Source: Amycolatopsis sp. NBC_00345
GTDB taxonomy: Bacteria; Actinomycetota; Actinomycetes; Mycobacteriales; Pseudonocardiaceae
Length of the DNA stretch: 64,000 nt
NCBI RefSeq assembly: GCF_036116635.1
Contig: NZ_CP107995.1
Coordinates: 744,001-808,000, forward strand
Reading direction: 5' to 3'
A program made the translations under genes and the position numbers. Shown here piece after piece: positions 49,391-56,057 of the stretch. Numbering within the stretch: position 1 is the first letter of the stretch; each line of letters starts with the position of its first letter. Under the pieces are notes generated by a model that saw only the letters and a program-made list of their open reading frames with translations, had not been told where the DNA came from and did not search any database.

Positions 49391-50224
49391 ATGGCCACCT
49401 TGGCCGGCAAGACGATCATCATGTCCGGTGGCAGCCGCGGCATCGGCGAGGCGATCGCCCTGCGCGCGGCCGCCGACGGCGCGAACGTCGCGCTGCTGGC
49501 CAAGACCGCCGAACCGCACCCGAAGCTGCCCGGCACGATCTACACCGCCGCGGAGGCCATCGAAAAGGCGGGCGGCCAGGCGCTGCCCATGCTCGGCGAC
49601 GTCCGTGACGACGAGGGCGTGGCGGCCGCGGTGGCGAAGACCGTCGAGCGGTTCGGCGGGATCGACATCGTGGTGAACAACGCGAGCGCGATCGACCTGA
49701 CGCCCACCGAGCAAGTCAGCATGAAGCGCTACGACCTGATGCAGGACATCAACGCGCGCGGCACCTTCCTGCTGTCGAAGCTGGCCATCCCGCACCTGCG
49801 GAAGGCGGCGAACCCGCACGTCCTCACGCTGTCGCCGCCGATCAGCCTCGACGAGAAGTGGTTCACCGCCGGGCACCTCGCGTACAGCATCGCGAAGTAC
49901 TCGATGAGCCTGGTGACCGTCGGCCTCGCCGCGGAGCTGAAGGCGGACGGCATCGCGGCGAACTCGCTGTGGCCGCGCACCACCATCGACACCGCGGCGA
50001 TCCGCAACGTCGTCGGCGCCGAGCTGGCGGACCGCAGCCGGACGCCGGAGATCATGGCCGACGCCGCGTACGCGATCCTCACCAGGCCCAGCCGCGAGAC
50101 GACCGGAAACTTCTTCCTCGACGACGTGGTGCTGCGCGAAGAAGGCGTCACGGACTTCGCGAAATACCGGATCAGCGGCACCGAGGCCGACCTGCAGCTC
50201 GACTTCTGGGTCGACCCGGCCTGA
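49391..50224 (+). CDS. SDR family oxidoreductase (HSDL2-like)
   Basis: 277 residues from ATG after GGAGG. The cofactor loop is MSGGSRGIGEAIALRAA (TGxxxGIG type), followed by VNNASAIDLTP (NNAG type), with Tyr-x-x-x-Lys in AYSIAKYSMSL. The extra N-terminal loop KTAEPHPKLPGTIYTAAEAI and the final TGNFFLDDVVL are features of the HSDL2-like branch. AtuB and AtuG of the Pseudomonas terpene cluster are also SDRs, so the role may be oxidation of a hydroxyacyl or alcohol intermediate. Its stop overlaps the TetR start by one base. Confidence 0.88.
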   Translation: MATLAGKTIIMSGGSRGIGEAIALRAAADGANVALLAKTAEPHPKLPGTIYTAAEAIEKAGGQALPMLGDVRDDEGVAAAVAKTVERFGGIDIVVNNASAIDLTPTEQVSMKRYDLMQDINARGTFLLSKLAIPHLRKAANPHVLTLSPPISLDEKWFTAGHLAYSIAKYSMSLVTVGLAAELKADGIAANSLWPRTTIDTAAIRNVVGAELADRSRTPEIMADAAYAILTRPSRETTGNFFLDDVVLREEGVTDFAKYRISGTEADLQLDFWVDPA

Positions 50225-50829
50225 TGATCCGGGAACCGCAGCAGGAGCGCAGCCGCACGACGCGACGGCGGCTGATCGAGGCAGCCATGGACTGCATCGG
50301 CGAGCGGGGCTGGCACGGCGTCACGGTGGCGGTGATCGCCGAGCGCGCCGGCGTGTCCCGCGGCGCCGCCCAGCACCACTTCCCGACGCGGGAGTCGCTG
50401 GTCGCGGCGGCCGTCGAGCTGCTGGGGGAGGCGCAGCTGGACGAGCTGCGCACCCGCGCCGAGGGCCTGCCGAGCGGGCCTTCGCGGATCGAGCGCGTGG
50501 TCGGGATGGTGCTCGACCTCTACACCGGGCCGATGTTCCGCGCCGCGCTGCAGCTGTGGTCGGTCGCCTCCACCGACGAGCAGCTGCGCGGGGTGATGGT
50601 GCCGCTGGAGGCGCGGGTCGGCCGGGAGGCGCACCGGGTCACGGTGGAGCTGCTGGGCGTCGACGAGAGCCGGCCCGGCGTCCGTGAGCTGGTCCAGGCC
50701 ACCCTGGACCTGGCCCGCGGCCTCGGCCTGGCCAGCCTGCTGACCGACGACACCCGCCGCCGCAGCCAGATAGTGCGCGAATGGGCACGAACGCTGGAAG
50801 CCCGGCTCGAAGGAACCGCAAAGGTCTAG
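50224..50829 (+). CDS. TetR family transcriptional regulator
   Basis: 201 residues. The N-terminal HTH reads RRLIEAAMDCIGERGWHGVT...IAERAGVSRGAAQHHFPTRE, a standard TetR DNA-binding domain; the C-terminal helical domain is the ligand pocket. It is last in the operon and probably represses it in response to an acyl-CoA or terpene intermediate, as AtuR does in Pseudomonas. No operator could be fixed in the 40860-40927 promoter region. Confidence 0.9.
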   Translation: MIREPQQERSRTTRRRLIEAAMDCIGERGWHGVTVAVIAERAGVSRGAAQHHFPTRESLVAAAVELLGEAQLDELRTRAEGLPSGPSRIERVVGMVLDLYTGPMFRAALQLWSVASTDEQLRGVMVPLEARVGREAHRVTVELLGVDESRPGVRELVQATLDLARGLGLASLLTDDTRRRSQIVREWARTLEARLEGTAKV

Positions 50830-50882
50830 TCAACGTCTTAGTGCGGTTGCTAACACTATTGGAGCAATGGACGATAACCCAT

Positions 50883-50979
50883 AGTACTGATCCGACCAGA
50901 AGTAGGCGGTCGAGTGGTGACCGACTTGTGGCGGCCGATTGCGCCGTGACTGTAGTCGGATCAGTACTGAACAGCACAG
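50883..50979 (+). ncRNA. Structured repeat element, copy 2 (upstream of a small gene)
   Basis: A perfect 14-bp stem is formed by AGTACTGATCCGAC (50883-50896) and 50955-50968. The internal loop strands are CAGAAGTA (50897-50904) and GTGACTGTA (50946-50954). The second stem GGCG/CGCC (50905-50908 with 50942-50945) is kept, while the tip differs from the other copies. The tail GAACAGCACAG follows at 50969. A -10-like CATAGT lies at about 50879-50884. Confidence 0.55.
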
Positions 50980-51009
50980 TAAGTGCTCCCGTGGAAGAAG
51001 GTTGTTCCA

Positions 51010-51282
51010 GTGTCCGGATCAGGTTCAGCAGAGGCAGAAGTCGAACTCACCCACCGCGCGATGGCGATGCTCCGTGCCGTCGCGGCGGACCGGGCCCAGA
51101 TGTCGTCGAGCTGCGAGCCCGACCTCTTCGTCGACGGTTTCGCCTGCTGCGACCAGATGACCGCGCACCTGCTGGCCCACGGCGGGTACATCCGCCCCGC
51201 CGTCGAGGTCTCCGCCGGGCTGGTGCCCGCCGAGCTGACCGAGGCCGGGCACGCCGCTTTGCTGATCACGCAAGCCGCCTGA
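51010..51282 (+). CDS. Small hypothetical protein downstream of structured element 2
   Basis: 90 residues from GTG at 51010, which follows GAAGAAGG at 8 bases. It is mixed in composition with three Cys (SSCEPDLF and ACCDQM), no signal peptide and no membrane helix. An earlier GTG at 50983 would add nine residues. I do not recognise the family. It stands alone, with the structured repeat as its likely leader. Confidence 0.55.
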   Translation: MSGSGSAEAEVELTHRAMAMLRAVAADRAQMSSSCEPDLFVDGFACCDQMTAHLLAHGGYIRPAVEVSAGLVPAELTEAGHAALLITQAA

Positions 51283-51458
51283 ACGAACACGATCGGTCAC
51301 CGCGCGTCGCTGTGTCGCTCGCGCGTTCGATGACCGCTTTCGGTATTCGCCGCCGTTTTTGAGCGGACGGCAGCCACAAGCGAGGCGGCGCCGCCGGGGC
51401 TTCTCTCACTTCGGCCGAAGTGGATGACCCCGTCCGGTTCCGGAGCTACAACGGGAGC

Positions 51459-52406
51459 ATGACTTCCCCTTCGATGCGGCTCGTGACCTATGACCGGTAC
51501 GGGCCTGCCGACGTCCTCTCCGTGACCACCGCGCCCGTTCCCCGGCCGCGCCCCGGCGAGGTCCTGGTCCGGGTGCGCGCGGTGTCGGTCAACGGCGGTG
51601 AGCTGGCGATGCGGGCCGGGCGGCTGCTTCCGTTCAGTGGCAAGCGATTCCCGAAGTTCGTGGGGATCGACCTGACCGGTGAGGTCGTCGAGGCCGGGAA
51701 CAGCCGGTTCACGGCGGGCGACCTGGTCTGGGGCCAGGTGGGGCGGCGGCCGCGCTCGGCCGCGGAGTACGTCGCCGTGCGGCCCGAGCTGCTGGACCAC
51801 GTCCCGGCCGGGCTCGATGCGGTGCAGGCCGTTTCGCTGCCCGTCGGGACCACGGCGATCACCGCGTTGCGCGACCTGGCCGCGCTCGCGCCCGGCGAGC
51901 GGCTGCTGGTCCGTGGCGCGACCGGCGGCGTCGGGTACGTCGCCGTGCAGCTGGGGAAAGCGATGGGGGCGCACGTCACCGCGCTCACCAGCGCGGGAAA
52001 CCTGGACCTGGCCAAGGAACTGGGTGCGGACGAGGCGATCGACTACCGCGCGCCCGGTGACCTGGGCCGGTTCGACGTCATCCTCGACACGGTCGGCACC
52101 GGCCTGCCCGCGTTCCGCCGGCTGCTCACCCACCGCGGGCGGATGGTCACGATCGCGTTCGACTTCGACCACCCCGTCCGCTCACTGGGCTACATCGCCG
52201 CCCACGCGCTGCGCCGCCGCCGCTGGGTCCGTTTCTTCAGCGGCAACCCGGACGCCTCGCTGTTCGCCGAGCTGGGCCGCTGGGTCACCGCCGGCGCGAT
52301 CCGCCCGCAGGTCGACCGGGTGTTCCCGCTGGCCGACGTCGCCGCCGCGCACCGGGCGCTGGAACAGGGCGGCGTGCGGGGCAAGATCGTCGTGCGGATG
52401 GACTGA
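51459..52406 (+). CDS. NADP-dependent zinc-free medium-chain oxidoreductase
   Basis: 315 residues. The N-terminal GroES-like domain has RPGEVLVRVRAVSVNGGELA; the Rossmann part has LLVRGATGGVGYVAVQLGKA and LGADEAIDYRAPGD; the end is AAHRALEQGGVRGKIVVRM. The zinc-ligand Cys cluster of alcohol dehydrogenases is absent, so it belongs to the quinone-oxidoreductase-like group. ATG at 51459 or 51474 is possible. It may reduce quinones or enones with NADPH. Confidence 0.85.
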   Translation: MTSPSMRLVTYDRYGPADVLSVTTAPVPRPRPGEVLVRVRAVSVNGGELAMRAGRLLPFSGKRFPKFVGIDLTGEVVEAGNSRFTAGDLVWGQVGRRPRSAAEYVAVRPELLDHVPAGLDAVQAVSLPVGTTAITALRDLAALAPGERLLVRGATGGVGYVAVQLGKAMGAHVTALTSAGNLDLAKELGADEAIDYRAPGDLGRFDVILDTVGTGLPAFRRLLTHRGRMVTIAFDFDHPVRSLGYIAAHALRRRRWVRFFSGNPDASLFAELGRWVTAGAIRPQVDRVFPLADVAAAHRALEQGGVRGKIVVRMD

Positions 52407-52440
52407 GCCCGGCGCTCGGCTCCATTGTGGATGGTGCGCC

Positions 52441-53382
52441 TTACTTGGACTCGACCCGCCCGAGCGGTTCGGGTCCGTCGGCCAGCGCGGCACACGCTGT
52501 CTCCCAAGCGGAATCCCCGGGGTAGAGCCGGGCGCGGAGGTAGGCCGTGGTGAGCTGCTGGACGGCGGCGACGCGCTCGGGATTCTCGTCCGTGGTCTCG
52601 GCGACGTCGTAGCCGGAGACCCCGCCGAGCCCGTGCTCCGCGCCGAAGAGGGTGAGCAGGGACTTGGGGCCGGGGGAGAGGAAGTACGGGTCGGTGTGCC
52701 AGCTCGCGCCCTGGACCGTCAGGTGGGGCGAGGCGTCCTGGTCGCCGGCGACCACGAGCGCGGGCGTGGTCATCGCGGAGAAGTCGGTGGTGCGGAAGAA
52801 GGAAAAGTGCTCGGCCGCGAACTCGCTGAGGGCGTCGCCGCCCCGGCCGGGCGCGGCCAGCAGCACCCCCGCCTTGATCCGGGGCTCGGCCAGGACCACT
52901 TCCGTGCCGTCGTGCGGATCGGTGAGCCGCGCGCCCAGCAGCAGGCTCGCGGTGTGCCCGCCCATCGAATGCCCGGCCACGGCGACCTTGTCCCGGTCCA
53001 AGCGCCCGGCAAGCTGCGGGACGGCGGCCTCGATCGCGTCGAGCCGGTCGAGGATGTGCGTCATGTCCTCGGCCCGCGATCGCCAGTACAGCGGTGCTTC
53101 GGGGTCTTCGGAGTTCAGGATCAGCGTCGCCGAACTCAGGTGGGTCGGCTGGATGACGGCAAACCCTTGGGCCGCCCAGAAATTGGCGAGCGGGGCGTAG
53201 CCGTTCAGTGAGGACAGGTGGTTCGAGCGGCCTTGGCCGTGCGAGAGCAGGATGATCGGCAGCCCGCTTCCGGTCACCGGCGCGGAGACCCGCACCTGCA
53301 GGTCCACGGCGCGGCCGGGTGTGGACAGCACCACCGGGCCGACCGAGAGGACCGGAGCGGGCGGGTAAGTCGGTTCACTCAT
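52441..53382 (-). CDS. Alpha/beta hydrolase (PAF-acetylhydrolase/chlorophyllase-like)
   Basis: 313 residues from ATG at 53382. The oxyanion strand is PIILLSHGQGRSNHLS, the nucleophile elbow GHSMGGHTAS, an Asp in VVAGDQDASPH and a His in FGAEHGLGGV. No signal peptide is seen. It is probably an esterase acting on a bulky ester; the substrate is unknown. A long, nested palindrome (53419-53458) covers its promoter, so it is likely controlled by a specific repressor. It is divergent from the CmtR-like gene. Confidence 0.8.
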   Translation of the reverse strand: MSEPTYPPAPVLSVGPVVLSTPGRAVDLQVRVSAPVTGSGLPIILLSHGQGRSNHLSSLNGYAPLANFWAAQGFAVIQPTHLSSATLILNSEDPEAPLYWRSRAEDMTHILDRLDAIEAAVPQLAGRLDRDKVAVAGHSMGGHTASLLLGARLTDPHDGTEVVLAEPRIKAGVLLAAPGRGGDALSEFAAEHFSFFRTTDFSAMTTPALVVAGDQDASPHLTVQGASWHTDPYFLSPGPKSLLTLFGAEHGLGGVSGYDVAETTDENPERVAAVQQLTTAYLRARLYPGDSAWETACAALADGPEPLGRVESK

Positions 53383-53418
53383 GATGTGCGGTTCCCTTCC
53401 CTGCGCCTCGCCACCGAA

Positions 53419-53458
53419 GCGGAGCGCCGTTCCGTAAATATATGGAACCGTGCTCCGC
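53419..53458. promoter_or_regulatory. Nested operator-like palindrome upstream of the alpha/beta hydrolase
   Basis: GCGGAGC (53419-53425) pairs with GCTCCGC (53452-53458), and inside it GTTCC (53429-53433) pairs with GGAAC (53444-53448). The 10-base centre GTAAATATAT is strikingly AT-rich for this DNA. It is 37-76 bases upstream of the hydrolase start. A large dimeric repressor could bind here. Confidence 0.55.
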
Positions 53459-53481
53459 TTTGTCAATCGCGGACCAATAGT

Positions 53482-53500
53482 TCATCAGATGATGTACTGT
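53482..53500 (+). promoter_or_regulatory. Operator and leaderless promoter of the CmtR-like gene
   Basis: TCATC-A-GATGA (53482-53492) is a short dyad of the ArsR/SmtB kind. It touches TACTGT (53495-53500), a -10-like box exactly 7 bases before the GTG start, which would make the message leaderless. Autorepression is inferred. Confidence 0.5.
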
Positions 53501-53507
53501 CGTCCCC

Positions 53508-53870
53508 GTGCTGAAGTGTGAGACACGAGGTGACGCGCTGGCCCGGCTCGGGCGCGCGCTGGCCGACCCGACCCGGTGCCGGATCCTGGTCGCGCTGCTG
53601 GACGGGACCCGTTACCCCGGGGCGCTCGCCGCCGAGCTGGGGCTGTCGCGGTCGAACGTGTCCAACCACCTGGCCTGCCTGCGCGGGTGCGGGCTGGTCG
53701 TCGCGGCCTACGAGGGCCGTCAGGTCCGTTACGCACTGGCCGATCCGCACCTGGCCAAGGCGCTCAACGAGCTGGCCAAGGTCGTGCTCGCGGTCGACAC
53801 CGCCGAGCCCTGCCTCGGCCCCGACCACGGGCCCGGCCTCACCCCCGCCGTGAGCAAGGTGGCCCGATGA
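53508..53870 (+). CDS. cmtR: ArsR/SmtB metal sensor, CmtR type
   Basis: 120 residues, closely resembling Mycobacterium CmtR over its whole length, including LGRALADPTRCRILVALLDG and LSRSNVSNHLACLRGCGLVV. The cadmium/lead ligands of CmtR are all present at the same positions: Cys57 and Cys61 in the recognition helix and Cys102 near the C-terminus; Cys4 is also kept. Metal binding would release DNA. It overlaps the start of the following cation transporter gene (ATGA), which is its likely target along with itself. Confidence 0.92.
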   Translation: MLKCETRGDALARLGRALADPTRCRILVALLDGTRYPGALAAELGLSRSNVSNHLACLRGCGLVVAAYEGRQVRYALADPHLAKALNELAKVVLAVDTAEPCLGPDHGPGLTPAVSKVAR

Positions 53871-54562
53871 CCGACCGGCCGGAGAACCTCGTGACCACGG
53901 CTGCGCAAACCCCGGAGGCCTGCGCCGACGGGTGCTGCGCCCCGGAGTCACCGCCCGACGCAGGAAACGCGGCCCGGCGGGCGGTGCTGTCCCGGCGAGT
54001 GCGCTGGTTCGTCGCGGCGACGATCACCTACAACGTGATCGAGGCGGTCATCGCGATCACGGCCGGGTCGTCGGCGTCGTCCGCCGCGCTGATCGGCTTC
54101 GGGCTGGACTCGGTCATCGAGGTCGCCTCCGCCGCCGCGGTCGCCTGGCAGTTCTCCGGCGCCGATCCCGAGGCGCGTGAACGCACGGCTTTGAAGGTCA
54201 TCGCGCTGTCGTTCTTCGCGCTCGCGGCTTACGTCACCGTCGACGCGGCCGGGTCCCTGTTCGGGTCCGGCTCGGCTGGGCACTCGACCGTCGGCATCGT
54301 GCTGGCCGCGGTTTCCCTGCTGGTCATGCCGGGCCTGTCCTACGCCCAGCGGCGCGCCGGCCGGGAACTCGGCTCGGCCAGCGCTGTGGCCGATTCGAAG
54401 CAAACCCTGCTCTGCACTTACCTTTCCGGCGTCCTGCTGGTCGGCCTTCTGCTCAACAGCCTGCTCGGCTGGTCCTGGGCCGACCCCGTCGTCGCGCTGG
54501 TCATCGCCGCCGTCGCCGTCAAGGAAGGCCGCGAAGCCTGGCGCGGTGACCAGTGCTGCTGA
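53867..54562 (+). CDS. Cation transporter (CDF-like) under the CmtR-like sensor
   Basis: 231 residues. A short Cys-bearing cytosolic tail (ACADGCCAPE) precedes about six membrane helices, including ITYNVIEAVIAI and GFGLDSVIEVASAAAVAWQF. The fold resembles cation diffusion facilitators but lacks the C-terminal cytosolic domain. The TM2 metal site has D-x-x-x-E (DSVIE) where CDF proteins often have HxxxD, and TM5 has VADSKQT. Context suggests export of cadmium, lead or zinc. Its last 44 bases overlap the convergent permease gene. Confidence 0.8.
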   Translation: MTDRPENLVTTAAQTPEACADGCCAPESPPDAGNAARRAVLSRRVRWFVAATITYNVIEAVIAITAGSSASSAALIGFGLDSVIEVASAAAVAWQFSGADPEARERTALKVIALSFFALAAYVTVDAAGSLFGSGSAGHSTVGIVLAAVSLLVMPGLSYAQRRAGRELGSASAVADSKQTLLCTYLSGVLLVGLLLNSLLGWSWADPVVALVIAAVAVKEGREAWRGDQCC

Positions 54563-55916
54563 CGCCGCGCCCGAGCACCAGGTACAGGCCCGCGGCCAGC
54601 ACGAACCCGACCGCGAACGTCAGGTCGCCCACGGCCGGGACGGCGCGGGGGACCGGCGCGACGTAGAGGGCCTGGTTCGCGAACAGCGCCACCGACACCA
54701 CCAGCCCGGCCAGGAAACTGAAGAAGCCCGGCCAATTGCGCGTCCGCGGGTCCGCCAGCAGGGGCCCGACGTCGACCTTGCGTCGGCGGTACAGCTCGAC
54801 CAGCACGACGCCCAGCCACGGGCCGATCCAGTACGCGATGACCAGCAGGAAGTTCTCGTACGCGGCCCCAGCGTCCGAAAGTCCCAGCCACGCGAGCACG
54901 AACCCCACCGCGCCGAAGGCGAGCGCCACCGCCGCGCGCCGCCACGCCAGCGGCAGCCGGACGCCCATCGCCAGGAAGGCCAGCGCGCCGGAGTACACGT
55001 TGAGCACGTTCGCGGCGACCGCCCCGAGCGCGATGGCCAGCAACGTCGCCGCGGCCAGGAAAGCGGGCAGGTGACCGGTGAACGCCGCGGCCGGGTTGTC
55101 GCCGGACGGGCCGGCGATCGTGGTCGACGCCGCGCCGGTCAGCATCAGCACGGTGGTGGAGATGAACAGCCCGACGCCCGCGTAGGCGCCCACCGCGCGT
55201 GGCGAGGCCGTGCGCGGGAGGTAACGCGTGTAGTCCGCCGCGTAGGGGTTCCAGCCAGCGGTGTAGCCGAAGGCCGTGCCGACCGCGAGCAGGAACCCGC
55301 CCGTGCCGCCCGTCGCCGCGGCCGCGCCGGGGGAGGACTTCGCGAACGTCACCACCGCCGCGGCCGCGAAGACCACGGCGAGCACGATGAACGCGTACTT
55401 TTCGTACGCCTGCACGAGGTTGTGCCCGAAAAACGCGATCACGATCTGCAGCGCGACCACGATCACCAGGCAGCCGAGCACCGGCAGCCCGGTCAGGGCG
55501 GCCAACGCGAAGGCGCCGCTGACGCTGTTGACCGCGAACCAGCCGATGCCGGCCATCACCGACATCAGCGCGGCGGGCAGCAGGTTGCCGCGGTAGCCGA
55601 ACGCGGTGCGGCCCAGCACCATCTGCGGCACGCCGTACCGCGGGCCCGCCGCCGACAGCGCGGCGTGGGCCAGCGAGCCGAGGCCGTTGCCGAGCACGAA
55701 GGCGATCGCGGCCTGCCAGAACGACAGCCCGAACACCGACACCGCGAGCACGCCGACGAACACCGTCGCGAATTCGAGGTTGGGCGAGGCCCAGGTCCAG
55801 GCCAGCTGCCGGGGCGAGCCGTGCCGGTCGGCGCCGGCCACCGGCTCGACCCCGCCCGGCTCGACGGCCACCACCTTGTCGCGGTAGCCGCCGCGTGCGT
55901 CCACGGTCTCGGCCAT
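54519..55916 (-). CDS. NCS1-family cytosine/purine permease
   Basis: 465 residues from ATG at 55916, with about 12 hydrophobic helices. Motifs include ASPNLEFATVFVGVLAVSVF (TM1), LGSLAHAALSAAGPRYGVPQ, and GTAFGYTAGWNPYAADYTRY, the conserved NCS1 segment after TM6. It should import cytosine or a related base with a cation. A cytosine-deaminase-like gene lies 4 kb away, which fits but does not prove the substrate. It overlaps the cation transporter gene end to end by 44 bases. Confidence 0.85.
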   Translation of the reverse strand: MAETVDARGGYRDKVVAVEPGGVEPVAGADRHGSPRQLAWTWASPNLEFATVFVGVLAVSVFGLSFWQAAIAFVLGNGLGSLAHAALSAAGPRYGVPQMVLGRTAFGYRGNLLPAALMSVMAGIGWFAVNSVSGAFALAALTGLPVLGCLVIVVALQIVIAFFGHNLVQAYEKYAFIVLAVVFAAAAVVTFAKSSPGAAAATGGTGGFLLAVGTAFGYTAGWNPYAADYTRYLPRTASPRAVGAYAGVGLFISTTVLMLTGAASTTIAGPSGDNPAAAFTGHLPAFLAAATLLAIALGAVAANVLNVYSGALAFLAMGVRLPLAWRRAAVALAFGAVGFVLAWLGLSDAGAAYENFLLVIAYWIGPWLGVVLVELYRRRKVDVGPLLADPRTRNWPGFFSFLAGLVVSVALFANQALYVAPVPRAVPAVGDLTFAVGFVLAAGLYLVLGRGVSSTGHRARLRGLP

Positions 55917-55994
55917 GCGTCCCACCGCCTTCCGATCGCGACGAGACCCTAAGCCGCCGATGTTTCGCCGGTGTTGCGCTCGAAGGGGACCAAC

Positions 55995-56047
55995 GCCGTT
56001 AAGGCCTCCTTACCCGCGTCGGACGCGGGTAAGGAGGCCTTAACGGC
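55995..56047. repeat. Palindrome family C, copy 1 (26-bp arms)
   Basis: 55995-56020 (core CCGTTAAGGCCTCCTTACCC) and 56022-56047 are exact reverse complements around a single base. It lies between the chitinase stop and the permease start, both on the minus strand. A sister with A/T swapped symmetrically in both arms is at 58857-58909. Confidence 0.88.
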
Positions 56048-56057
56048 CACCGCGGGA

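Noticed and set aside
54546..55952. Long plus-strand open frame opposite the NCS1 permease
   Set aside because: The translation is His/Arg/Gln-rich nonsense; the minus strand gives a clear 12-helix permease.
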